Shown one piece after another: positions 1-10,969 of a DNA stretch of 64,000 nucleotides. Position 1 is the stretch's first letter. Each line of letters opens with the position of its first letter. The position numbers were made by a program, and so were the translations under genes. Source of the DNA: Cutaneotrichosporon cavernicola (Eukaryota; Basidiomycota; Tremellomycetes; Trichosporonales; Trichosporonaceae); NCBI RefSeq assembly GCF_030864355.1, contig NC_083393.1:124001-188000 (forward strand), written 5' to 3'. The notes under the pieces were generated by a model. The model made no database searches, had not been told where the DNA came from, and saw only the letters and a program-made list of their open reading frames with translations.

Positions 1-471
1 GGCAGCACCATGACCCCGCCGGATGCTATCCCCGCGAAGCTCATCGCGTTGACCAAGCGAGCTATACATCTTTGAGTAAGCCACGGCCGACATCCACGGA
101 GCAACGTCGGAAAAGCCAGGGCACCAAGCCCAGTTAGCTGCAGTGTTTTCTGCTGACTCGACATCCCCGTTTATCGGGCGGTCCGGGCCCGGGCCCTTGG
201 ATTCGCCCACGGATTCCTCGATCCCTCGGCCCTTCTCCTCGGCCATTCCGCTCCTCTTGCACAGTTCTGAAGTTGGATGCACCGCACCTATGCTGGATCC
301 CATCGAACTCGTCGCGCTCATCGCGATAAGCGACGTCGGCAAAGAGGGGGCTAGTGTAGTCGACAAGAGAGGTGTTGGTCGCGTCATGAAGCTTGAAGCC
401 AACTGGATCGCACTTGATCGCGTCGCCCTCTTGCACTTGGACCACATTGCTAACCATCCATGGTCGGGCAT
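1..471 (-). CDS. Possible 5' part of an unrecognised gene running off the left edge
   Basis: An ATG at 471 opens a frame of 157 codons that is still open at base 1, with an in-frame stop upstream of the ATG. The first 60 residues are rich in S, T, A and basic residues, which would fit an organelle-targeting or low-complexity N-terminus. The last 40 residues (Trp, Pro and Tyr containing) look more ordered. A second minus-strand frame (ATG at 457, stop at 134) overlaps it and is equally protein-like, so the true frame is undecided. I recognise no family, and either frame could be chance in GC-rich DNA. Confidence 0.22.
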   Translation of the reverse strand, partial: MPDHGWLAMWSKCKRATRSSAIQLASSFMTRPTPLLSTTLAPSLPTSLIAMSATSSMGSSIGAVHPTSELCKRSGMAEEKGRGIEESVGESKGPGPDRPINGDVESAENTAANWAWCPGFSDVAPWMSAVAYSKMYSSLGQRDELRGDSIRRGHGAA

Positions 472-1147
472 TTGTACTGTACGATGGTCGGCCAAACTCG
501 GATCTGGTCCGATCTCAATAGACTACGAGTCTATTAGGGTGCATTAGGATCAAGGGAGGTAATGGGTGAGGGGTGGTAGCGGGAGCATTTCGCCCACTTT
601 GGTTTGACCGTTGACAAGCAGAACGAGGTAGTGGGACAAAAATGACAATATCGAAAGTGATCACGCCACTTTCAACCAATCAAAACCAAGCAGGCCTATC
701 CTCTGACCCTTTAATTATACACGGAAGAATCGGCTTGGGTAAGCAAACCTTTGGATAAGGAGTTGGTTAGGGAAGGTGATTGAGTCTGTCTCGGAAGGGA
801 CGGGAACACCCCTCTGGAACGGCCTTCTCTTTGCCGCCACTAACTAGTCATACTACCCAAACGAATCAGTCAGCACCAGTCAGAGGGGCTTCTCACAATT
901 CAGACTCTACCCCTTCTTGTCTTCTCTCTATCCATCCAAGACACCAAAAACACCTTGAATACTATACCGCGACATCACACCCACGCCGACAACTACTCCG
1001 ACAACCCTCACAGGCCGACACTCCCCCCTCGGTCACGCCCCGGTACTAGCTCATTCACGGTCTACACGGCTAACGGCCCCACCTGGCCGCAAACGACACA
1101 CGTTCCTGCTCCTTCCGACCCTTCCTCCACACAAAGCCACATCCAAC
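472..1147. other. Upstream region of the bZIP gene, no gene seen
   Basis: No convincing coding frame. The C/T-rich stretch from about 820 onward looks like the promoter and 5' leader of the bZIP gene. The longer open frames here begin at non-ATG codons, so I do not call upstream ORFs. Confidence 0.5.
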
Positions 1148-1939
1148 ATGTACTCCGACCTTCCGCCCCACCTCCAGAGCCTCAACCTCCTCCCGTCGAC
1201 GTCGTCCCCGCCCTCATCGGGCCTCTCAGGAGACACCGATGACCTCTGGGACTTCCTCAACGCCGACGTCTTCTCCTCCGGCTTCGGCACAGCCCCAGCT
1301 GCCTGGGAGTCCAAGGTTGACAAGTCGACAGAGGCTGTTGCTGCCACCCCCGCCGATGAGAAGCCTGCCGTTGAGAGCAAGGAGACTCCCGCTGCAACGA
1401 CCGCTCCAACCCTCGAGTCGTTCCTCGCCGCGTTTGCCAACGAGACTATCCCTGCCATTCCTCCCAGCTTTGTCTTCTCCCTCCCTTCTGCTTTGACACC
1501 TTCCGCGCCCTCAAACACCGCAGCACCGACGCCCGCACCAGGCGCCGACGACGATGACGAGGAGCCAGAGCGTGTGACCGGCGCCAAGCGCCTGAAGCAG
1601 CTGGGCGCGTCGCCCGCCGAGGTCGAGGAGGACAAGCGCAGGAGGAACACTGAGGCTTCCGCGCGCTTCCGTGCAAAGAAGAAGGAGCGCGAGCGTGCCC
1701 TAGATGATCGTGCCAGTGAGTCGTCCCTCTGTTCTTCAAACAGAACATTTTGCTAACTGTTTCCAGAGCAGCTCGAGCAGCAAGTGGCTACCCTCACTGC
1801 GGAGAAGGCGTCGCTGGAGAAGGAGAACAACCTGCTCAAGTTTGTGCTTGTCAACACCCACGGTGTTGCCCCAGGAGGAGACGGGCTGCAAGCCGCCGTC
1901 GCCGCGTTGGGGAAGCGCAAACAGGACCAGCGCGACTAA
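1148..1939 (+). CDS. bZIP transcription factor, Cys3/Met4/ATF4-like
   Basis: Two exons (1148-1715, 1767-1939), 246 aa, predicted nuclear DNA-binding regulator. The N-terminal 130 residues are Ser/Thr/Pro/Ala-rich and acidic, with an aromatic patch near residue 30 (DDLWDFLNADVF) that looks like an activation segment. The basic region near residues 160-180 has the fungal Cys3-type core RRRNTEASARFRAKKK. The single intron falls inside the zipper, which then continues with spaced leucines (QLEQQVATLTAEKASLEKEN). The basic region resembles Neurospora CYS-3 more than GCN4. A sulfur or amino-acid regulatory role is inferred from that resemblance, and is suggestive given HOM6 and MET2 about 14-17 kb away. 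Confidence 0.85.
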
Positions 1940-2255
1940 AGCGCGCCAGTCTTGACATCTTGGGGGTTGTAGGAGTAGAGTTGCAGTAGTATATAAAGTC
2001 GTTCCAACACGGCAAATTGTAGGGTAGCCATGTCTTCACCTGGCATGTATAGAGCTTGTACCTGAATGAGCGAGGACGTGACGAGGAGAGGAGGCGTGGT
2101 GATATGAGCAAGGAGGTCGGTGAAGTGGTCGTCGACTGGACTTGTGATGTACCTCCTCCAAGCTCAAGTATATATATGTCTCGGCTTCACCTTCCTCGCC
2201 ATCACAACCTCTCCACCCCTCATCTAATCACTTTACAGTCCATCTCTTAGTGACC

Positions 2256-2948
2256 ATGCTCCCTCGGCCCAACAAGTGAGCTAAGGATTGTGCAGCAGCT
2301 CACACCAGGGAGTCCAAGACTGCCAACCTCATCCAGCAGTACGAGGGTAAGTCACAGCTCCGCAGTACTAACCCAGACCGCCTGTACAGCCAAAACGAGA
2401 AGAGAAGCAAGAAGATCATCGACGAGGCAACCGAATTCTACGACGAGCTCGTGAGCTGCCGGGAGCCCGTTCGAGCTCACAACAGGTGAAGGACTACAGC
2501 GTTGCCCGCGGCGGCGGCGAGCTCCAGGCTCAGTGGTATGTCGTCTTCACCTTCCCTCCTCGCCTCCCTTGATTTTCTTGTCATCACATCCTCCCTCCTA
2601 CACGCCTCCAGTTCCCACTTGCAGTGGGAAACACGTCCATCACAGACTTAACGTCATAGCCAGGCCCGCTTCGCCCAGCTAGTCGCGAACCTCGAGACAC
2701 AAGACAACATCATCGCCGACGCGTACATTGCAATCGAGAAGTACAGTTCCGACACGGAACGCGTCATGGCCAAGGAGGTAGAGCTCGTCAGAGCCGAGCT
2801 CGACCGCTCGATGGCGGAGTCGACGACGGCCAAGGCTGGCATCCAGAAGGCGCAGGCACGTGAGTAGCTCCAACGAACCCCGCAGCTAACGACAGTGGAG
2901 CACTCGACGCTCAGCGCCGTCGACATCACCGCGTCGGTACGCCTGTAG
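2256..2948 (+). CDS. Small coiled-coil protein of unknown function
   Basis: Six exons are needed (2256-2275, 2309-2346, 2377-2450, 2486-2535, 2660-2859, 2896-2948). All have GT-AG ends and consistent phases, giving about 144 aa. The first coding exon is only 20 nt. The product is highly charged and almost entirely helical by composition: heptad-like E/K/L/A patterns run from about residue 12 to 125 (for example ESKTANLIQQYEDRLY and EVELVRAELDRSMAE). It has no signal peptide or membrane segment. I do not recognise the family; size and composition would suit a subunit of a coiled-coil complex such as a kinetochore or spindle assembly, but that is inference. Branch motifs before most acceptors support the splice model. 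Confidence 0.6.
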
Positions 2949-3115
2949 TATATCGCAGTATCGCAGGTTGTACACGAGGGGTTGCACAAAGGTTGTAGCA
3001 TGTATGACATCTCACCATCCCTATCCGTATCAATACCTCCACTACGGCCGGAGGCAAATATTTCCGCCGTTGTTGATATCCGACAACCTCACCACCCACA
3101 ACCAACCACTCCACC

Positions 3116-5627
3116 ATGCCGCCAGTACCGCCAGCCAGCACCAAGGGAAAGGGCAAGGCCGTCGCGTTCTTCTCAGACGACGAGGATTTCGGAGATGCCG
3201 GGTCTCCTGTGCCCCTCGCGACGAACGGGCGCAAGCGCAAACATGAGCCGAACGGTACCGCGAACGGGATCGACACGGGCAAGAAGAAGATGAAGAAGAA
3301 GAAGAAGGCCAAGGCCAAGGCCGGCAAGGACACCGAAGCTGATCGCGCACGTATCGCAGGCGAACTGTTACTCAAGCGGTACGAGCTCCCGTTCTACCAG
3401 GGTAGAAGGAACATCCTGGACGAGATCATCAAGAATGACACTGTGGTTGTGAGTTGTGTTGGGGTGGGAGGTTGAGAGGCTAGGGCGAGTCGAGCTGAGA
3501 TTCAACTCGTTGAATTGATTCGACTGGTTGAATGACGGCAGTTATTAAACTAGTTGAATGTCGGACAACGCTGACGCCAGATCATGGGCGAGACGGGCTG
3601 CGGCAAGTCGACACAGCTGGGCCAGCTCCTACGGCGCCACAGCATTGCGTTGGGCCACTGGCCGCGCGGGCCCAGCGTCGCCATCACCCAGCCGCGCCGG
3701 TTACCAACCATTTCGCTGGCCGGTCGGGTTGCCGCTGAGATGGGCGTCGCGTTAGGTGCAGAGGTCGGCTACAGCGTGCGTTTCGAGGACGTGACAAGCC
3801 GTGACACGCGTGTCCGTTTCCTCACCGAGGGCGTGTTGATGCGCGAGCTGGCCAACGCGCAGCAGTTTGGCAAAGGCGAGAGTAAGCTCGCCAACGGCGT
3901 CTCAGAAGAGAAGCCGAAGGGGAAGGGCAACGCCAAGCAGCTTGTGAACGGCACAAACGGCACGAACGGCATCGAGGAGGAGGCCCTCAACCTCCTCCTC
4001 CGGTACGACGTCGTCGTAATCGACGAGGCCCACGAACGTACCCTCAACACCGACTTCCTGCTCGGTTGCCTACGCAAGATCCAGGCTGTGCGGAAAGAGA
4101 TGGGCCGTCCCCTCAAAGTTGTGATCATGAGTGCTACCCTCGACCCCAAGAAGTTTACCGACTTCTTTGACGGCTGTCCGGCCCTCCATGTCCCTGGGCG
4201 AATGTACGACGTCGCGACGAGCCACGTAAAGACGCCAGTTGACGACTTTATCGAAGCCGCAGCCGACGCTGTGATGATGATCCATAACCGCAAGCCCTCC
4301 CCGAAGGGGGAAGCACTGGTGTTTATGCCAGGTACGCTATCTCTTAAATCCGCTGACATCAGGCTCGGACGAGATCGAGACCCTCGTCGCACTTCTGCGC
4401 AGACGGGCAAACGAGCTCCCCCCCGATGCTGAGGGCCTACAAGTCCTCCCTCTCTACGCTGCCCTCCCCCCAACTGCCCAGGCCAAGATCTTCGCCCCAG
4501 TCCCACCCAAAACCCGACGCGTGGTCGTATCGACCAACGTGGCCGAAACGTCCCTCACTATCCCCGGGATCGCTTTTGTGGTGGACAGCGGATTCCGAAA
4601 GGAAAAGGAATACATCCACCGCGCCTCGGGAGCTATTGAGCACCTACGCAAAACCCCGATCTCGCAAGCTTCAGCATGGCAACGTACAGGTCGAGCGGGA
4701 CGCGAGATGCCCGGCGAGTGTTTGCGCCTGTACACGGAAGCGGCATTTAAGAAGATGTCTGCCTTTGACACGCCCGAAATCCAGCGCTGCAACCTCTCCA
4801 ACGCGGTACTCCAACTCATCGCGATGCGGCAGGACCCATTCACGTTCGCGTACCTCGACCCGCCATCTCGCGACGCCGTGGCCGCGGCTTTCCGTTCTCT
4901 AGCTGGGCTTGGGGCGATCTCGGGACCCACAGTCATCACAGAAAGGGGGAGGGATATGCTCCGATACCCTCTCGAGCCGGAACATGCGCGTATCCTCCTC
5001 GCCTCTTTCGAGAGCGGTTGTGCGTCCGAGGTTATCGATGTGCTGTCTCTCGTGGTCGCGGGCCAAGTCTTTGTGGATAGGGGTGACGCGCGCGATTCGG
5101 CTGCCGCCGCACGGGCAAAGTTCGTCCACCGGGATGGCGACCATTTGACGGGCATGAACGTTTTGCGGGCGTTCATGGCGCTCAGAGAGGACGGCGCCGA
5201 AGGTGCCAAGGAGCAAGGGGTTGGGGCGTGGTGTCGTGCCAACCACGTTAATGGACGTACGCTGGCCCAGGCCGTACGGATTCGGGCTCAACTCCGCGAC
5301 CTGGCTACCCGGTTTGGGAGGGATCCCAACGCCAGTTGCGGAGCCGAGACTGCCGCTGTTGGGGCTGCTTTGCTCGCAGGCCTGTTCATGAACACGGCCG
5401 TCATCCAGGCCGACGGGAGTTATCGGCAGACTGCCGGTGCTTTGGTGGTCAAGATCCACCCGAGCAGTGTATTGGCCGGGAAGAAAGTGCCTGCTATCGT
5501 TTATGACGAGTTGGCTATCACTTCCGCCATCTACGCACGGGGCGTTAGTGCGTTCGACCAGGGTTTGCTCAGTGACATTCCGTGGTTCCGCGCTGCGGCG
5601 CGGCCTGTCGAGCGTAGGGCTGTTTAG
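3116..5627 (+). CDS. DHR2: DEAH-box RNA helicase, DHR2/DHX33-like
   Basis: Three exons (3116-3448, 3581-4331, 4363-5627), 782 aa. A Lys-rich N-terminal tail (KKKMKKKKKAKAKAGK) looks nucleolar. Then come the helicase motifs in order: GETGCGKST (I), TQPRR (Ia), DEAH (II), SAT (III), STNVAETS (V) and QRTGRAGR (VI). The C-terminal half carries the helicase-associated and OB-type region. Length and lack of an extra N-terminal domain match yeast Dhr2 / human DHX33, which act in 18S rRNA maturation and rDNA transcription. A poorly conserved Gly/Asn-rich insert lies between motifs Ia and II. The family call is firm; the exact orthologue is probable. Confidence 0.87.
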
Positions 5628-5913
5628 AGGGGCGTGTTGGGTGTTGCGAGCCGTAGCCGTAGCCATAGACTTTTTTGCATTGCATGTTACATTCCAGTTG
5701 GCGCGTTGGGGTAAGTGGCAAGCCCGACGGAAGAAGAGGCCGACTCAGGCAAGCGCGTAGGTAAACTTATCTCACGTCGGAATCGCACTCAATCTGCCCC
5801 TCCACATCGTCGTGATCGTGAGTGCATACAATGCTACGTGCAGGCCGAGTCTGGTCAAGTGTGGTATGAGGTGTCCATGGTAGAAGCAACGGGGATGTGG
5901 GCCCGCGGCCAGC

Positions 5914-7154
5914 TTACTTCTTGGTCTCCTCGAGGATAGTCTTGTTGAACTCGTCGAGCGGCTGCAAGTCGCGGTCACTGAGGAGCGAGAACTCGTCAAC
6001 GAACAAGAGGAAGTGGCGGTAGTTGGTGTTGAGGTGGGCTGGGGTTAGACGGGTCGGAAAAGCGCAGGACACTGGAGGTGACGACACGGTGGGAGAGTAC
6101 CACACTCGCAGCTGCAATGCAAGACGCGAAGCTGGGCCAATGTCTCCCCGCACCCTCTCACCTCGCTGCCCTCGGCTCCGACTCACCCTCAATGCCCAGT
6201 GCACAAATCTGGTCAAAGTGCGAGTGGTAGATGTGCGCATACACGCGGAACAGGCGACGCAGGATTGTCTTGGCCGTCTGCATAAACGTCGGGGGGAACT
6301 TGACGCCAATCTTCTGCGGGAACAGTTTCTCGTCGTCGATAATGTTCTGCGCCCACGTCATAAGTGCCTCGACGTAGGCTGGTGCGCTGAGAGGCGTGGG
6401 CTTCTTGTAAGTCTCCCCGTCTTCCCAGTAAAACTCGAACTTGGGGCCGGCGTTCATGATGCTGCACTGCTCGGGGGTGCAGAACTCGGAGATGGTGCCG
6501 TAGAGCATGTTGACGTGGTTGAAGAAGTCGACGACTGGTGTGAGCGGGGGGAAGGGGAGGGTAGCGGAGCAGGAGCAATGGAGCCGGAAGGGCGGAAGCC
6601 CGTAGTGCAGATGACGAGTCGGGAGACAGAGTTGCTCATAATCGCGTTCAGCCGGCTCAAGGGTGAAGATGAGACAATGGAGGAAACGGAATACAAGGAG
6701 GAAACGGAATACAACACTGGCCCAGCGTGACACCTGTGACAAGAGGAGGCGTGACTTGCCGATATCCCCCCAACAGTCACCCTCCAGCCTGCTAACAACA
6801 CCTGCAGACCAGACCAGAGCTCCACGCTCACCACCGTCTCCTCGACCTTGCCTCCGCCGCGTACTCACCGTGAACAGCGATCCACTCCTGCGGGTCCTCG
6901 CCCTCGGGCAACTGCACCGCAGTACGGAGGTTACCAGATCCCTGTCATCAGCTTCCCAACTCGAGTCAGCTCACAAGAGTCTGCTGAGCATACTGCTTGA
7001 GCTGCCACTGCTTGGTCCCCTCGGCCGCCTTCTTGGGCTTGAATGCTGGTGTCAGCTATTCAAGGAGGGACACAGCTTACTCCTGGACTGGTTCGACTTG
7101 CTGCTGTCAGCTGAATACTTCATAAAGAGCTTACAGGCTGAAGAGTGTGGACAT
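5914..7154 (-). CDS. MOB1: MOB1 kinase-activator protein
   Basis: Six exons, 5 introns: exons 7154-7135, 7100-7081, 7045-6975, 6941-6869, 6534-6187 and 6038-5914. The product is about 218 aa. The translation follows the Mob1/phocein family throughout: a GTKQWQLKQYAQQTL N-terminal helix, FCTPEQCS with the first zinc cysteines, FEFYWEDGE, and the HIYHSHFDQI and AHLNTNYRHF zinc-histidine segments. Mob1 binds and activates NDR/LATS kinases of the mitotic-exit/septation network. The first two coding exons are only 20 nt each, whereas intron 4 is about 334 nt, roughly eight times the local norm. The 3' end converges on DHR2. Confidence 0.93.
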
Positions 7155-7356
7155 TGTGGTTACTGAGTAGAGTAAAGGATAATGTGATGGATGTTGTTGT
7201 GTCTTCGGGAGGACACGATCCAGAGGCCCTAACCTTATCCAACCCCCTAACATTGGTTTGTTTACATGATTCCTGAGATTAGGTAATCGCACATGACCTC
7301 GAAATGATGACTTTGGCTGTTCTCAACTTTCCACCTTCCGCATCACTTTACCCACA

Positions 7357-8122
7357 ATGAGTACGCTCGCCACCGCCGACCTCGGCCCCTCGGACGATGA
7401 GGACGACACTGACTTTGTCCTCGCCCCTCCCAAACCCAAGGTGAAGGGCAAGCGGCTGCGTGGCTTGTCTGGCTCCGACACGAGCGATTCAGAAGAAGAA
7501 GGCGAAGACGACGCCAACCCCAAGGCAGAAGCGCTCGATGCTGAAGCCAAAGCACGGAGTGCGCGCGCAGCAGCGGCGTTCGCGGAAATGAAGGCCGAAG
7601 CTTGGGCGCCGAGGAAGGTTGAGACGAAAGAAGAGGAGATGGTCAAAGTCCAGCGTCCCCGCCGTTTTGCCGGCGAGACGATCTAGTGCGTCCCATCTTG
7701 AAACGGAACTCACACCAGCGAAACGGTCATGTTGCGCAAGAGTGATCCCGAGGTGGCCAAGTTGCTAGCCCTGCAACGCGAGCGTGAAGCCACTGAGAGC
7801 GGGTCGTCCGCGTCGGCGAGTCCCGCGCCTGGGCCACGGCGGCGTAAGCGTCCACGACAGAGCCTTGAGGCGCTTGCGGCCGCGTTGGATGGCGGAAAGA
7901 AGATGACGACCCTCGAAAAGGTGAGCCAGGTAGCTGGTGATAGCTGACACCCAGTCGCAGATGGACTGGACGAGCCACCTGTCCAAGTCGAAGGGCTTGT
8001 CGGACGAGCTTGCAGCCAACCGCAAGTCGGGCGGATACCTTGAGAAGCAGGCGTTCCTCGACCGCGTGGGCGAGCGGCGCGAGGCTGGGCAGGAGGCGGC
8101 TCAGAGTTCCCGACGGCGGTAG
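7357..8122 (+). CDS. SWC5: SWR1-complex protein SWC5 (BCNT/Cfdp1 family)
   Basis: Three exons (7357-7685, 7719-7920, 7955-8122), about 232 aa. The N-terminal half is acidic and Ser-rich (DLGPSDDEDDTDF; SGSDTSDSEEEGEDD), as in histone-binding BCNT proteins. The C-terminal BCNT domain is clear: MTTLEKSQMDW, then GLSDELAANRKSGGYLEKQAFLDRV. Swc5 promotes Htz1-H2B deposition by the SWR1 remodeller. The third exon begins exactly at the conserved Lys-Ser-x-x-Asp-Trp segment, which fixes the splice phase. Confidence 0.9.
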
Positions 8123-8344
8123 CGGGTGGCGATAAGGGGCTTGAATCGGTCGTCGCTGCTCTGCTTCCATCGTCGTCATTGTAGCCGCGTCCTCGTCCTC
8201 GTCGCCGGGGATGCCAGCCGCACCGCCTCACACCACCTAAGCCAGCTGCTGGCCTCACCACTCCCCAACAGCCAACACCAAGTAATGGTTCCCACATCCA
8301 CTCACTGTATCATAGAGCAGCAATGCATAATGTACACCAGTCTT

Positions 8345-9156
8345 CTACTTGGGCGCATCCTTATCCCTAGCATCGACCCACACGGCCTTGAGCTCTGTAA
8401 TCTGCTGTACGACCTGGCTCGCGCCCTCCTCGATCCGCGTAGCCTCACCAGTTACGCTCGGCGAGTTGACCCACCGCCGTACGCCCTTCAACTGATCCTT
8501 GGTCATCCCAGCGTGCTTGTATAGCGCCTCGGCGTCCCGTCCTGGGGGAATCGACTTGAACGCATCCAGCAGAGCGCTGAGGGTTTGCGCAGAAGCAGTT
8601 CCGGGGGGAGGGGTGAGCGTGCGCGTCGTGTACAACGGATTACGTGCGGCGAGGGTACGCTGTGCGCGCGCCGGCTGGGGTTAGTTTGGAAGAGGGGAGA
8701 CGCACAATCTGGACGGCCGCGTCGGGGACTTTGACCTGTCCCATGCGCGCGAGGTTGGCGAGGAACTGGGGGTCCATTCCGTCCTTGAGGATTTCTTGTG
8801 TCAGTTGTTTCTGTCTACAAGCGGCCAGGCCTGTACACCCTCCTCCAACCCTTCTCCATCCTCTCCCACCATCCTCTTCCCAGTCCATCTCCCCCCCCTC
8901 TCCACCCGACAGACTCACGTTCATCCTTCTCCCCTGAAAATGGTGCGTCTTCCACCCTCGGCGCGCGCGACCCCGACCCGTACTCCAACCCCCTCGCCTG
9001 CTGAGCCGTCGCTTGCTCTTGAACCGCATCAGACGCCGCCTGTTCCGCCGCCGCCGCGCGGGCGGCGCGCATCGCTGCGTCGGATGACCCAGTTGTGGTT
9101 CCCGTCGGCGCCTTGGTCGGGAGGCGGCGGGCTGCTTTCGATGCTCCTGCACCCAT
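8345..9156 (-). CDS. Conserved fungal protein with MGAGASKAAR N-terminus, function unknown
   Basis: Three exons (9156-8919, 8794-8706, 8674-8345), about 218 aa. The start context gives MGAGASKAARRLPTKAP, a Gly-2 N-terminus that could be N-myristoylated (inference). An Ala/Gln-rich helix follows, then a conserved-looking block DGMDPQFLANLARMGQVKVPDAAVQ. The C-terminal third contains LLDAFKSIPPGRDAEALYKHAGMTKDQLKGVRRWVNSP, a plausible helical domain. It resembles a family of small, probably mitochondrial, fungal proteins that I cannot name with certainty. The splice phases are well constrained because other phases hit stops. Confidence 0.7.
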
Positions 9157-9458
9157 GGTTGCGATGGATCTTTGAGAGGTGGGATGGTAAAGTCGGAGGA
9201 AGTGACGTCTTTGGTGGAGGAGGGAGACCGTGGGAGAGTGCTGAAGATGGTGAGTTAACAAGTTGAGGAATTGAGGATGGTAGGAGCAAAAGGGAGGAAC
9301 GTACATGGAGGCGGCACTGACGTGGTCGTGAGAGAAGTAGTACTCTTCCGACTGTAAGTTGAACAACGCAGGAGGGTTGGTCTATGGGTAAGTTGTCACC
9401 GCACCACCCTCCACAGATGTCACTGACAAGAATGGCTATCCATATCCCAAACAGTACA

Positions 9459-9950
9459 TCAAGCGACACTCGCTACCTCCTCCGTCCCAAACACTCCGGG
9501 CGTACAAACCTCGAGCATCTCCACGTCCTCGGAATGTGCCACTTCGCGATGCCGAATCCCCGGCGGCTGATAAACGCTACTTCCCGCCTCCAATCGGGTT
9601 CGGACAGTCTCCCCAGCGACGGGACTCTCATACTCGAACTCGACCCATCCCTTGAGCACGTATACGAACTGGAAACTCGCATCGTGTCTATGCGCCACGC
9701 CAGTTGCGTGTGTTCCCGGAACGGCGCGGATCACGTGCGCAACGGCCCCGCCCTGTGTCGCGGCAGATACACCGAGGTCACGGTACTCGAAGAAGGAGCG
9801 GAGGCCGCGGGTGAACGTCGCGTCGGACGCGTGGGAGATTGTCAGGTCGGCGGCGTGAGGGGAGGGTGTGCTTGAGGTCCGGGTAGAGTTGGAGGCGGCC
9901 TCTGTCGTGTTGGAGGCGGGTGGCGGGTTCGAGACGGCGGAGGCGGACAT
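9459..9950 (-). CDS. Single-domain cupin protein
   Basis: Intronless, 163 aa. After a 35-residue Ser/Thr/Pro-rich start comes a cupin-2 beta-barrel: motif 1 around THATGVAHRHDASFQFVYVLKGWVEFEY (His, His, then Gln and a Gly) and motif 2 around GSSVYQPPGIRHREVAHSEDVEMLEV. Two histidines in motif 1 and one in motif 2 could bind a metal. The usual acidic residue in motif 1 is Gln here, so metal chemistry is uncertain. Substrate unknown. No signal peptide. Confidence 0.8.
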   Translation of the reverse strand: MSASAVSNPPPASNTTEAASNSTRTSSTPSPHAADLTISHASDATFTRGLRSFFEYRDLGVSAATQGGAVAHVIRAVPGTHATGVAHRHDASFQFVYVLKGWVEFEYESPVAGETVRTRLEAGSSVYQPPGIRHREVAHSEDVEMLEVCTPGVFGTEEVASVA

Positions 9951-10360
9951 GGTGAACTGACAAGATGGCCCTTAGCGTGTGAGCCGTATGATATACCCGG
10001 CATCAACATGCGTATTAGGACCATGCCGCCATGATCCGCTACATCCCGCAGAGTCCCGCTGTGGGACGAGCTGGAATCCCCACTTCTTGGCACGCGTAGA
10101 CGAGCAAGACGCAGTCCGCAACAACCGAATCGGGGACAAGAAGTACATTGCCGCGTTATGCCCATTGCCGAGTTGCGGCACACTCCCCGCCTCAATCTGT
10201 GCCGTTAAAGACCAACAGACCTTCTGACCTTCTCGGATATCGTCTGTACAACTCAGACGAACCAGTTGGGCAGATACAAAGCCTCTCAAAGTCTAGTCTT
10301 CCCAAGCGGGGATGGGTCTCAGCGGAGCCACAACTGATCTGCAGGTCTCATCGTTCGTCA
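9951..10360. other. Upstream region of the cupin gene, no gene seen
   Basis: This 410-base stretch separates the cupin start from the LTR-like element. I see no supported coding frame or RNA gene. Confidence 0.4.
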
Positions 10361-10597
10361 TGTTGGAAACTGAATCTACAGTTAGCCTCCACCCTCATAG
10401 CAGTTTTGCTTCTGTTACCCCACTTCTAGACGCTCCGTCCTCATCGCACAGGCCTCCGCACCTAGACCTATAAGTACCTAGCCCGTTTCACCGTTCTATG
10501 CATCTACACTTCATATTTCAACAGTAGGGCCGCAGTTTAGCTGCCTGCAGCACATCAAGGACATCTGGGATCAACCTAGAGGCCGCAAGTTCCAACT
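10361..10597 (+). mobile_element. Solo-LTR-like element 5' of tRNA-Leu (copy A)
   Basis: About 237 bp. It begins TGTTGGAA and ends TTCCAACT, an imperfect inverted terminal repeat of the TG...CA type seen in retrotransposon LTRs. It is clearly homologous, with small indels, to the reverse complement of 48281-48507, which has perfect TGTTGGAA/TTCCAACA ends. A TATA-like CCTATAAGT lies in the middle of both copies. It ends 5 bases before tRNA-Leu. No internal retrotransposon coding sequence is present, so a solo LTR is the best reading. Clean target-site duplications are not visible. Confidence 0.7.
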
Positions 10598-10602
10598 CAT
10601 CA

Positions 10603-10694
10603 GGCGAGATGGCCGAGCGGTCTAAGGCGCTGTGTTAAGGTGTTCCAAGAACATCCGCAGTCTTCGGACGTGGGTTCGAATCCCACTCTCGTCA
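10603..10694 (+). tRNA. tRNA-Leu(AAG) with a 14-nt intron (copy 1)
   Basis: Complete cloverleaf: a 7-bp acceptor stem (one G-U), D arm GCC/GGC, anticodon stem CTGTG/CGCAG, anticodon AAG after TT, an extra arm TCUUCGGAC-type of class II, T arm GTGGG/CCCAC and discriminator A. A 14-nt intron with self-complementary ends (TGTTC...GAACA) follows the base 3' of the anticodon. A TTTT terminator lies about 25 bases downstream. Identical to the copy at 20271. Confidence 0.92.
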
Positions 10695-10969
10695 AAAGAG
10701 GATTCACTTCCTCAGCCTAATCTTTTGAAAGTTGTTCCTGAGCTTTTGGTTCGGTAGAGCTGAAGGAACGTGGGAGAGATTACCTCAACCCAACCCCGGG
10801 TCATGTAGAAGTGATGCTACACTTCATTCATCAATTTACAGAGCTAACTGCTCTCCTTCCGTACCCCTCTCGCGAACTCCTTTAGGATCTTGAGATTGGA
10901 TGCCCGCTGCTAGCTTGTCGTGTTCCGATTCGAATTGTCGATGTCATCCACAGTCTTGTCCTTGGCCGC

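Noticed and set aside
780..1242. Upstream ORFs in the bZIP leader
   Set aside because: They begin at TTG, not ATG, and have no peptide features, so GCN4-like uORF control is not supported.
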